From CAZWUL01 sp964636625 (GTDB taxonomy: Bacteria; Atribacterota; Phoenicimicrobiia; Phoenicimicrobiales; Stramentimicrobiaceae), in the NCBI GenBank assembly GCA_964636625.1, contig CAZWUL010000003.1, positions 1 through 49,930 on the forward strand: a DNA stretch of 49,930 nucleotides. Direction: 5' to 3'. A model generated the notes under the pieces. That model saw nothing but the letters and a program-made list of their open reading frames with translations, made no database searches and was not told where the DNA came from. Of this stretch, positions 42,991 to 49,930 are shown piece by piece; the first letter of the stretch is position 1, and each line of letters opens with the position of its first letter. A program made the translations under genes and the position numbers.

Positions 42991-43757
42991 AAGAAAATAG
43001 GGGAGTTCAGAAAAATATTATAAGAGTCGAAGAAGACAATAAAACCGAAATGTCAGACCTGGTAGCACGAGAGAAAGAATTAAGCATTTTTGTAAATAAA
43101 AAAAAGATTATAAGCTTGTATTGCAGTCCGGGTGATTATAAGTATTTGGGAATAGGATTTTTGTTTACAGCAGGCATATTATCAGGCAAAGATGATATAG
43201 TCTCAATTGAAACAAAAAAAGATGCAGTATATATAATGACAAAAAAAAATATTTTTTCTTCAGGAAGGATTAAGCGTATTTCCTCAATGATTGAAGTTCA
43301 ACATCAGTTCCCAAAGATGTCCACTATAAAAACAAGCAATACAAAGAATTTTAAATTAAATCCCTCAATTGTTTATAGAATGATAGAAAAAATACAAGAA
43401 AAAGCTGCTTTTTTTAAACTAAGCGGTGGAGTGCATAGTTGTGCCCTGGCTGATAAAAATGGAAAAATTTTATTATTCAGTGAGGATATTAGCCGTTATA
43501 ACACTATAGATAGAGTGCTTGGCCAGGCTTTATTGACTGATATTGATACCAGTAATAAGATTTTATTAACCTCTTGTAGAATAACCTCAGGCATTATCAA
43601 AAAAGTAATCTTTTCCAATATTCAGATTCTTATTTCCAGGGCAGCAGTTACCGATTGTGCTATTAAAATTGCAGATGTTAATAATATAACCTTGATTGGT
43701 TTTACCCGCGGGAAAAGAATGAATATTTATGCCCATTCCAGGCGTATTTTGATTTAA
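42984..43757 (+). CDS. fdhD: FdhD-like sulfurtransferase lacking the CxxC motif
   Basis: FdhD passes sulfur to the MGD cofactor of formate dehydrogenase. At 257 aa, family motifs are present: CSPGDYKYLGIGFLFTAGIL, SGGVHSCALADKNGKIL, EDISRYNTIDRVLGQALL, TSCRITSGI and the C-terminal IGFTRGKRMNIYAH. The usual CGxCG, which lies about 40 residues before the GGVH motif in E. coli FdhD, is not seen; the corresponding stretch reads RISSMIEVQ. The protein may use other Cys or have lost sulfurtransfer. Confidence 0.88.
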   Translation: MLKENRGVQKNIIRVEEDNKTEMSDLVAREKELSIFVNKKKIISLYCSPGDYKYLGIGFLFTAGILSGKDDIVSIETKKDAVYIMTKKNIFSSGRIKRISSMIEVQHQFPKMSTIKTSNTKNFKLNPSIVYRMIEKIQEKAAFFKLSGGVHSCALADKNGKILLFSEDISRYNTIDRVLGQALLTDIDTSNKILLTSCRITSGIIKKVIFSNIQILISRAAVTDCAIKIADVNNITLIGFTRGKRMNIYAHSRRILI

Positions 43758-43766
43758 TATTTTATT

Positions 43767-43797
43767 TTGAATGCTTTTTGCACATGAATGGTATAAT
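43767..43797 (+). promoter_or_regulatory. Putative promoter before the YqgF-like gene
   Basis: TTGAAT (43767-43772), 19-bp spacer, TATAAT (43792-43797). The spacer is longer than ideal. It lies in the 77-bp gap after fdhD and would also drive hypB. Confidence 0.35.
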
Positions 43798-43834
43798 TAT
43801 AAACTGGAGAATAAATCAAATAGGATGATAATAT

Positions 43835-44254
43835 ATGATTAAAACTGTCTTAGCAATTGATCCGGGGAAGAAGAAGTGTGGCATTGCCGTTGTTGATAAT
43901 AAACTGCAATTTATTAAGGGTGATGTTGTAGAAAACGAAGAATTGATTGAGAAAGTAGATATTTTTGTAAAGAAATATAGTATTAATAATATTATAATTG
44001 GTAGCGGGACTAATTCCAAAGAGATTACAGATACCATAAAAAAAAGATTTGCAGGAATTGCTGTTATTGAGGTAGCTGAAAAAAATACTACCATGCAGGC
44101 CAGAAAGCGTTATTTTGATTATTATCCGCCAGGCGGCTTATTGAGAATTTTGCCCAGATCATTTCTTATCCCATCCCGTCCTTATGATGATTTTGCAGCT
44201 TTGATTATTGCCGAAAGGTTTTTTAAAAATTATGAAGAAATTAATAATAATTAA
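43835..44254 (+). CDS. YqgF/RuvC-like RNase H-fold protein
   Basis: A 139-aa protein with an N-terminal AIDPGKKKCGIAVVD, the DxGxxxxG strand of the YqgF/RuvC superfamily (catalytic Asp about residue 9). A mid-protein VAEKNTTMQARKRYF holds the expected Glu/Thr/Arg, and PYDDFAALIIAERF the C-terminal acidic residues. It is not the standard YqgF (which has VGLP and TSxxA motifs). Function unknown; a resolvase or RNA nuclease is possible. Its conserved place beside hyp genes may be incidental. Confidence 0.6.
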   Translation: MIKTVLAIDPGKKKCGIAVVDNKLQFIKGDVVENEELIEKVDIFVKKYSINNIIIGSGTNSKEITDTIKKRFAGIAVIEVAEKNTTMQARKRYFDYYPPGGLLRILPRSFLIPSRPYDDFAALIIAERFFKNYEEINNN

Positions 44255-44299
44255 GAGTTGCCATAAAGATATATATAAAACACTTGAGAGGAGATAACA

Positions 44300-44953
44300 T
44301 TGACCAGGATTAAAATATTTTCAAATATTATGAAAAGCAATGAAGATATGGCTTCAAAAAATAGACAATTATTTACTCATTATCATGTCCCGGTTATAAA
44401 TATGATGAGTTCTCCGGGTTCGGGAAAAACAAGCGTCCTGGAAAATACAATTAACAAACTGGGAAGGAAGATAAGAATTGCAGTATTAGAGGGTGATTTA
44501 CAAACAGACCGAGATGCTCAGCGTATTGCTAAATATGAAGTTCAGGTTGCTCAAATTAATACTGATGGTGCCTGCCATTTAGATGCTAATATGGTAAATA
44601 AGGCCTTATCGGCATTTGACTTTAGAAAAATTGATTTGTTCTTTATTGAAAATGTAGGTAACCTGGTTTGCCCCGCTGGTTTTGATTTGGGTGAAAACTA
44701 TCGTATTAATTTAGTTAGCATCCCTGAAGGGGATGATAAGGTAATTAAATATCCAGTTATATTTAGAAAATGTGATGTTTTACTGATTAACAAAATTGAC
44801 CTGTTACCCTATATATCATTTAATCTTGAACGCTTAAAAAGTGAAGCTTTAAATATTAGACCTGATATGAAAATTTTTGAAATATCCTGTTTGACAGGCG
44901 AAGGTATGAATTCTTGGTATGAGTGGCTGGAAGGTTTAGTAAGCCAGAAGTGA
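44300..44953 (+). CDS. hypB: Hydrogenase nickel GTPase HypB
   Basis: GTPase that powers nickel insertion with HypA. At 217 aa, the P-loop is SSPGSGKT, the nickel/GTP region GDLQTDRDAQRI and GACHLDANMV, the G3-type IENVGNLVCPAGFDLG and G4 LINKIDLLPY. It lacks a His-rich N-terminal nickel-storage tail. TTG start with GAGAGGAGAT. It is followed by a 338-bp repeat-bearing gap, so hypF is probably transcribed separately. Confidence 0.94.
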   Translation: MTRIKIFSNIMKSNEDMASKNRQLFTHYHVPVINMMSSPGSGKTSVLENTINKLGRKIRIAVLEGDLQTDRDAQRIAKYEVQVAQINTDGACHLDANMVNKALSAFDFRKIDLFFIENVGNLVCPAGFDLGENYRINLVSIPEGDDKVIKYPVIFRKCDVLLINKIDLLPYISFNLERLKSEALNIRPDMKIFEISCLTGEGMNSWYEWLEGLVSQK

Positions 44954-44962
44954 AAGTAGTAA

Positions 44963-45258
44963 TAGTAGTTAGTATTTAGTCGTTAGTATCTAGCTAAGAG
45001 AAGAATACAATAAAACGAGAAAATAATAGTAAAACATTTAGGCATTAAATCATGCAAAGATTTAAGAATTAAAAGAAATCAAGTAATATAATTTTTCAGA
45101 TTTAAATTGACAGTTAGCGAGACATAGTTGTCCAATCTGATATAGTTAAAATCAAATAATAAATTAATATTTATTAAAAATAATTTTATTATGTAGAGTG
45201 TATTATCCAGATATTGATTTTGCTTAATGCTAAATACCAAATACTAACGACCAACGAC
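44963..45258 (+). repeat. Dispersed intergenic repeat element, copy B
   Basis: This fills nearly all of the 338-bp hypB-hypF gap. The left end (44963-45010) has a TTAGTATTTAGTCGTTAG-like array and AAGAGAAGAATACA. The right end (45226-45258) has AAATACTAACGACCAACGAC, roughly the inverse of the left. The middle contains ATTGACAGTTAGCGAGACA near 45107, which resembles ATTGACAGCTAG near 49284. No ORF is seen. Confidence 0.65.
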
Positions 45259-45291
45259 ATTTTACCCGAAATTAGGCTTGGTGATTGAAAA

Positions 45292-47583
45292 GTGAAAATA
45301 AGAAACCACATCACAATTAATGGAATTGTACAGGGAGTTGGTTTTCGTCCTTTTATTCACAAAGTGGCTGATGATTACAAATTGAAAGGATGGATTTGTA
45401 ATTCTACCGAAGGGGTGGAATTAGAAATAGAAGGGGAAGAGGATGATGTCAAGAATATAGCAAAAATATTACAAAAAAAACACCCCCCTTTGGCCATGAT
45501 TAAAGAAATTAAAGTGAAAAAAATGCCCTTAATTGGATTTAAGGATTTTAGAATAGTAAAAAGCTATACTAATAATAGCTCTCCTGTTACTTTAATACCC
45601 CCAGATATCTCTATTTGTGATGAGTGTATAAAGGAATTAAATAACCCTTCTGACAGACGCTATTGTTACCCTTTTATAAATTGTACCAATTGTGGTCCTC
45701 GCTTTACCATTATTAAGGATATACCGTATGACCGTGATAAAACAACTATGAGGGAATTTCTTATGTGCCATAAATGTAGTGCTGAGTATTCAGACATCAC
45801 AAATCGTCGATACCATGCTCAACCGAATGCCTGTCACACTTGCGGTCCAGAGGTGATATTGTACCAGGGCGAAAAGAGAATAATAACTGATAATCCATTT
45901 GAAGAAGTACAAAGAAGATTAAAAACAGGACAGATAGGTGCTATAAAAGGGTTAGGAGGATTCCATTTAACATGTGATGCAATGAACGATTCAGCTGTTT
46001 CCAGGTTAAGGGAAATAAAACTAAGGGAACAAAAACCTTTTGCTGTAATGGTAAAAGATATAGATTCAATAAAAAAATTTTGTCATTTATCTAAAGGTGC
46101 TCTAAAAATTCTTAATAGCAGGGAGAGGCCAATTCTTCTCTTGAAAAAGAAGACAAAGGGTTATCTTTCAGAGAACATTGCTCCTGGTAATAACTATATC
46201 GGGGTTATGTTAGCTTACACGCCCTTACATTATTTGTTGTTTCAAAAAAGTAATTTTGTATTGGTAATGACCAGCGCAAATTTTAGGGATGAGCCTATTA
46301 TTTATCAAAATCAAGAAGCCTTTGACAAACTGGTAGAAAAAGTAGATTTTTTGCTTGTTCATAATCGCCCTATCTATAATCGATGCGATGATTCTGTAAT
46401 AAAATATTCTTTTAATCGAGCAATATTCATTCGTAGAGCCAGGGGATATGCCCCATATCCAATAATTTTGTCCAAAAAGGCGCGACAGATTTTCGCAGCA
46501 GGCCCTGAAGACAAAAATACTGTTTGTTTTACTCGTGATGAATATGCATTTCCCAGTCAACATCTTGGGGATTTAAAAAACCAGGAGAACTATGAGGCAT
46601 ATCAGGAAGCTATTGATAGAATAATTAATGTTTTTCAATTTAATCCTGAGCTTATAGCTTGTGATTTACATCCTGATTATCTTTCCACAGTTTTTGCTGA
46701 AAAGATGTCTCAAGAAAAAGGGTTGCCTTTATTGAAAGTTCAGCATCACCAAGCTCATATTGCCAGTTGTATGGCTGAAAATAATTTAAATGAAAAAGTA
46801 ATTGGAGTTGTCTTTGACGGAAGTGGCCTGGGTGAAGACGGTACTATATGGGGTGGAGAGTTTTTGATTAGCGATATAAAAAGTTATAAGAGAGTAGGAC
46901 ATCTAAAATATAAGCCTATGCCTGGAGGAGAACTGGCAATTCACCAGCCATGGAGAATGGCCTACAGCTATCTTTATTCTTATTTTGGAGAAGAAGCTTT
47001 AAACCTAAAATTGCCTTTTATAAGAAGAAATGAATCAAATAACTTAAAATTGTTAATGCAAATGATTGACAAAAAAATAAATTCACCAAGCACCTCCAGC
47101 TGCGGACGTTTATTTGATGCAATTGCCTCCTTAATTGGCTTAAGAGATGAAGTTGATTTTGAAGGCCAGGCAGCCATAGAATTGGAATCCATATGTAAGC
47201 TTAGATATAAAGAAAATTATGCCTATAATATAATAAAAAAATCAGAATCAGCATCTGAATACATAGTAAATACTGAATATATGTTTAAGCAGGTAATCAA
47301 TGATTTAGAAAAAAATGTGGATATAAAAAAGATTGCTACCCAGTTTCACAACACAGTTGCCGAAATTATCCTTTCAATGTGTGTTACCATAAGGGAACAA
47401 TATGGGATAAATAAAGTAGTTTTAAGCGGAGGAGTGTTTCAAAATTCTTTTTTATTAAATCAGACTATAAAAAGAATGAACAAGAAGAATTTTGTAATTT
47501 TTCTTCATAAAAAAATGCCCCCGAATGATGCCTGTATTTCTTTAGGGCAGGCAGTAATTGCCAATGCCAGGGGCTTGATATAA
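45292..47583 (+). CDS. hypF: Carbamoyltransferase HypF
   Basis: Makes the CN ligand precursor (carbamoyl) for the [NiFe] site. At 763 aa, the acylphosphatase domain is at 1-90 (GIVQGVGFRPFIH), a zinc-finger pair at about 105-190 (CDEC, CTNCGPRF, CHKC, CHTCGP), a YrdC domain (GQIGAIKGLGGFHLTCDA) in the middle, and a Kae1-like C-terminus (HHQAHIASCMAEN, DGSGLGEDGTIWGGEFL, SGGVFQNSFL). Normal length, all motifs intact. GTG start with a weak SD, just after repeat element B. Confidence 0.95.
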   Translation: MKIRNHITINGIVQGVGFRPFIHKVADDYKLKGWICNSTEGVELEIEGEEDDVKNIAKILQKKHPPLAMIKEIKVKKMPLIGFKDFRIVKSYTNNSSPVTLIPPDISICDECIKELNNPSDRRYCYPFINCTNCGPRFTIIKDIPYDRDKTTMREFLMCHKCSAEYSDITNRRYHAQPNACHTCGPEVILYQGEKRIITDNPFEEVQRRLKTGQIGAIKGLGGFHLTCDAMNDSAVSRLREIKLREQKPFAVMVKDIDSIKKFCHLSKGALKILNSRERPILLLKKKTKGYLSENIAPGNNYIGVMLAYTPLHYLLFQKSNFVLVMTSANFRDEPIIYQNQEAFDKLVEKVDFLLVHNRPIYNRCDDSVIKYSFNRAIFIRRARGYAPYPIILSKKARQIFAAGPEDKNTVCFTRDEYAFPSQHLGDLKNQENYEAYQEAIDRIINVFQFNPELIACDLHPDYLSTVFAEKMSQEKGLPLLKVQHHQAHIASCMAENNLNEKVIGVVFDGSGLGEDGTIWGGEFLISDIKSYKRVGHLKYKPMPGGELAIHQPWRMAYSYLYSYFGEEALNLKLPFIRRNESNNLKLLMQMIDKKINSPSTSSCGRLFDAIASLIGLRDEVDFEGQAAIELESICKLRYKENYAYNIIKKSESASEYIVNTEYMFKQVINDLEKNVDIKKIATQFHNTVAEIILSMCVTIREQYGINKVVLSGGVFQNSFLLNQTIKRMNKKNFVIFLHKKMPPNDACISLGQAVIANARGLI

Positions 47584-47639
47584 ATTTATAAGTAATTATG
47601 AAAAAATAATAAAACAATGTTTTAAGAGAGGATCCCAAG

Positions 47640-47855
47640 ATGTGCCTGGCGATACCCGGGAAAATTATAAAGAAAATAGACTCTGAGAAAGCAGAAGTTC
47701 TTCTGGGAGGAATAAATAAAACTATTCGGATAGATCTTTTGCCTGATGTATCAGAGAATGAATATGTTCTTATCCATGCCGGATATGCTATAAGTAAAAT
47801 TAATGAAAAAGAAGCAAATGAGGTAATTCGTGCCTGGAAGGAGATTCAATCTTGA
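47640..47855 (+). CDS. hypC: Hydrogenase assembly chaperone HypC
   Basis: A small 71-aa chaperone that carries the Fe(CN)2CO unit to the large subunit. The start MCLAIPGKI carries the functional Cys2. It continues with VLLGGINKTIRIDLLPDV and VLIHAGYAISKINEKEA, standard for the family. AGAGAGGATCCC lies upstream. It overlaps hypD by four bases. Confidence 0.95.
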   Translation: MCLAIPGKIIKKIDSEKAEVLLGGINKTIRIDLLPDVSENEYVLIHAGYAISKINEKEANEVIRAWKEIQS

Positions 47856-48937
47856 AATATCAAGATGAATTCAGAGATAGGGAACTTTGCCAGAATTTTC
47901 TCCAGAAAATAAGAAGATTAACAAAATCAGCTATTTATTTAATGGAAGTATGTGGTACCCATACTGTTTCAATTTTTCGGTCAGGCATTAAAGATATTTT
48001 ACCGGAAAACATTAATTTAATCTCAGGCCCCGGTTGTCCGGTATGTGTCACACCGGTTGCAGATATTGACCATATAATTGCTTTGGCAAAAATGAATGAT
48101 ACGATAATCGCTACTTTTGGAGATATGCTCAATGTTCCAGGTAGTTCATCCAGCCTTAAACAGGAAAAGGCTAAAGGGGCTGATATTAGGATAGTATACT
48201 CTCCTTTTCAAAGTTTAGAAATAGCTCAAAAATTTCCATATAAAAAAGTTATACTGCTCGGTGTTGGCTTTGAAACTACAATTCCTTTGTTAGCCAGTGT
48301 TGCTTTAAGCGCAACGGAGAAGTCTTTGAGTAATTTTTACATATTAACCCTGGGCAAAGTAATGCCCCCAATTATGAAAGCTCTACTAAAAACTGGAGAA
48401 ACCAGGATTGATGGATTTATCTGTCCCGGTCATGTAAGTGCTATTATTGGTTGCAAACCATATAATTTTATTCCAGAAGAATATAATATTCCATGTGTAA
48501 TTGCCGGATTCGAACCTGTTGATATTCTCGCAGCTATATATCGTTTAATAGAGTTAAAGGTTACAAAAAACCCAATTGTAGATAATCAATACACCAGGGC
48601 AGTAAAAGAAGATGGCAACCCTCTGGCAATTAGAAAAATGGAACAAGTCTTTACTAAAGTGGATTCAAAGTGGAGGGGAATAGGTATTGTTGGCAATAGT
48701 GGAGTAGATTTGCGCCTAAAATATTCAGCAATCAATGCTCGAAATATAATAGTTCAACCTGAAAGAACAATAGAAAATACGGAATGTAGGTGTGGGGAAG
48801 TGTTAAGAGGATTAATTACCCCCCTGCAATGCCCGTTATTTAATAAAGTTTGCACTCCTGAAAACCCTGTCGGTGCCTGTATGGTTTCCAGCGAAGGAAC
48901 CTGTGCTGCATATTATAAATATAGTATTGAGTCGTGA
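47852..48937 (+). CDS. hypD: Hydrogenase Fe-ligand assembly protein HypD
   Basis: Scaffold for Fe(CN)2CO assembly with a [4Fe-4S] cluster. At 361 aa, MEVCGTHTVSIFRSGI and GPGCPVCVTP hold the catalytic Cys; GFETTIP and PGHVSAIIG follow. The C-terminal cluster ligands are CRCGEVLRG, CPLF, VC and GTCAAYY. TTG start with AAGGAGATT. The last codons (YSIES and stop) lie inside a 26-bp repeat, so the extreme C-terminus may have been altered by repeat insertion. hypE would be expected next but is not in the window. Confidence 0.93.
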   Translation: MKYQDEFRDRELCQNFLQKIRRLTKSAIYLMEVCGTHTVSIFRSGIKDILPENINLISGPGCPVCVTPVADIDHIIALAKMNDTIIATFGDMLNVPGSSSSLKQEKAKGADIRIVYSPFQSLEIAQKFPYKKVILLGVGFETTIPLLASVALSATEKSLSNFYILTLGKVMPPIMKALLKTGETRIDGFICPGHVSAIIGCKPYNFIPEEYNIPCVIAGFEPVDILAAIYRLIELKVTKNPIVDNQYTRAVKEDGNPLAIRKMEQVFTKVDSKWRGIGIVGNSGVDLRLKYSAINARNIIVQPERTIENTECRCGEVLRGLITPLQCPLFNKVCTPENPVGACMVSSEGTCAAYYKYSIES

Positions 48938-49111
48938 GTATCGGGTATCGAGTATAAGAGAAGATAATACAGTGATAAGTAATGAGTGATGAGTAATGAG
49001 TAATGAGTAAAGATAAAATACTCTTTTTCTCCTTGCTTTAACTAAAAACTATAAACTAAAAACTAATAACTGTTTTCTTGCCTTTAACTAAATACTAACG
49101 ACCAACGACTA
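48922..49111 (+). repeat. Dispersed intergenic repeat element, copy C
   Basis: The left end is TAGTATTGAGTCGTGAG at 48922 with GTATCGGGTATCGAG and AAGAGAAGATAATA. A four-unit 7-bp tandem TAATGAG/TGATGAG follows at 48980-49007. Then come CTAAAAACT-type repeats (49039-49072) and the right end AAATACTAACGACCAACGAC (49090-49109). The left end overlaps the hypD stop. No ORF is seen. Confidence 0.65.
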
Positions 49112-49345
49112 AATTAGTATTGAGTCGTGAGTATCGGGTATGTAGAAAAATACTATGGAACAATTGAAGGTGAGAGGCGTTTTTAGTTTGTAGTTTTCAG
49201 TTTTTAGGTAACAATAGTCTTTGGTAATTAGTTTAAGAGAAGAAAAAAGAATTAGAAAAACAATCATAAAGTATACAGGAAGGGATTGACAGCTAGATGT
49301 AAGACAGGGAAATAAAAAGTGCATTAGTTATTAACTTTGATATAG
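49112..49345 (+). repeat. Dispersed intergenic repeat element, partial copy D
   Basis: A 26-bp direct repeat of 48922-48947 occurs at 49115-49140 (TAGTATTGAGTCGTGAGTAT and six more bases). GTTTGTAGTTTTCAGTTTTTAG-like sequence near 49179 is an inverse of the CTAAAAACTATAAACT array in copy C. AAGAGAAGAA and ATTGACAGCTAG near 49284 match the interior of copy B. No right-hand AAATACTAACGAC end is seen, so the copy looks incomplete. Confidence 0.55.
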
Positions 49346-49370
49346 ACAGTAACCAACAAATTGCTAAAAG

Positions 49371-49395
49371 GTAGGGGCAGACCTTGTGTCTGCCC
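49371..49395 (+). repeat. REP-like GTAG hairpin upstream of RAYT
   Basis: GTAG followed by GGGCAGAC (49375-49382), loop CTTGT, GTCTGCCC (49388-49395). The 8-bp stem is perfect. A GTAG tetranucleotide 5' of a palindrome is the recognition form described for RAYT enzymes. It lies 26 bases before the RAYT start. Confidence 0.7.
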
Positions 49396-49420
49396 GATAT
49401 ACCAAAAAGGATAAATTTAT

Positions 49421-49882
49421 TTGATTAATAAAGGAATTATTTACAAAAGAAAATCTCTACGTCTTTCCAAATATAATTATTCTAATCCAGGAGCATATTT
49501 TGTAACTATTTGTACACAAGAAAAAAAGAATTTATTTGATTTAACATGTGTACAAAATATGATCAAATTAGTTTGGATAAATTTACCATGCCGATTCCCA
49601 ATCTTAATCTTAGGTGAATTTGTTATATTGCCAAATCATATTCATGCAATTTTATGGTTAAAAAATACTTTGAATAATAATGAGGAAACTAATTTATTAT
49701 ATCCTGATAATAATGATAGATCACCATTGCCTACTGTTTCTCTAGGCCAGATTATTCAGGCATTTAAGTCTATTACAACCAATAAGTATATTATTGAAGT
49801 TAAGAAAAAGAATTGTATGAGGTTTGACAGACGTCTCTGGCAGCGTAATTATTTTGAACATGTAATACGTCAGATCGTGTAA
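49421..49882 (+). CDS. REP-associated tyrosine transposase (RAYT), C-terminally truncated
   Basis: Y1/HUH-family protein of the IS200-like RAYT group. At 153 aa, the start is TTG 49421 with AAAAAGGA upstream. N-terminal YSNPGAYFVTICTQEKKNLF, the metal-binding HUH motif LPNHIHAILWL, and LWQRNYFEHVIR are typical. In related proteins, VIR is followed by a helix with the catalytic Tyr (YIxxNP); here the frame stops five codons on (QIV, stop) and no continuation was seen in other frames. It is therefore probably inactive. It could still mark the source of the REP-like repeat nearby. Confidence 0.75.
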   Translation: MINKGIIYKRKSLRLSKYNYSNPGAYFVTICTQEKKNLFDLTCVQNMIKLVWINLPCRFPILILGEFVILPNHIHAILWLKNTLNNNEETNLLYPDNNDRSPLPTVSLGQIIQAFKSITTNKYIIEVKKKNCMRFDRRLWQRNYFEHVIRQIV

Positions 49883-49930
49883 AAAATACTAATTAATTTT
49901 TATTAAAAGACAGATTTTGTAACTTATTTA

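Noticed and set aside
48980..49007. TAATGAG tandem as a CRISPR array or origin iterons
   Set aside because: There are only four 7-bp units with no spacers, no cas genes, no dnaA and no AT-rich unwinding module specific to an origin.

Overview
The window is bacterial chromosome: AT-rich, densely packed, almost all genes on the + strand, with many TTG or GTG starts behind good Shine-Dalgarno (SD) sites. Its content suggests a strictly anaerobic, fermentative or syntrophic, probably diderm bacterium. The evidence is a 14-gene Mrp-Mbh membrane [NiFe] hydrogenase, an NAD(P)-linked formate dehydrogenase with a flavoprotein core, Rex, a SPOR-domain protein, and a peptide-binding protein with an ordinary (non-lipoprotein) signal peptide. 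The combination fits the uncultured Atribacterota (JS1/OP9). That placement is inference from gene content, not from a phylogenetic marker.

Layout. 1-3968: tilS (5' end outside the window), hpt, ftsH. 4200-10201: a complete Dpp/Opp-type peptide ABC transporter, with a strong hairpin between the binding protein and the permeases. 10303-12123: tRNA-Arg(CCU) followed by argS. 12139-15336: the conserved rapZ-yvcK-whiA trio. 15436-20312: rpoN (sigma-54) overlapping gapA, then tpiA, secG and a nicotinate phosphoribosyltransferase; pgk is missing from the gap-tpi-secG row. 20444-20531: tRNA-Leu(GAG).

20640-29782: hypA, the mbhA-N hydrogenase operon, and a convergent M52 protease that would mature the large subunit. 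Both CxxC nickel motifs are intact, so this is a real hydrogenase and not an MBS/MBX relative. 29979-31377: a SPOR-domain protein and rex.

31458-42307: a putative promoter, a perfect Rex operator and an 11-gene operon. The first five genes are a signalling cassette (DRTGG, CBS-HATPase, DRTGG, PHP, HATPase). The next three are HndB-like, NuoE-like and a NuoF-GltD/NfnB-like fusion. The last are a Cys-type molybdenum/tungsten formate dehydrogenase and a FocA-type formate channel, closed by a terminator. mobA and an unusual fdhD follow, then a YqgF-like gene and hypB, hypF, hypC and hypD. hypE is not in the window.

The genes form a coherent formate/H2 metabolism. FDH interconverts formate and CO2 with reduced pyridine nucleotide and/or ferredoxin. 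Mbh oxidises ferredoxin, makes H2 and pumps ions through its Mrp part. Rex reads NADH/NAD+ and probably gates the FDH operon. Accessory DNA is limited to three intergenic regions with a shared family of short inverted repeats, plus a GTAG-type REP hairpin beside a truncated RAYT transposase at the right end.
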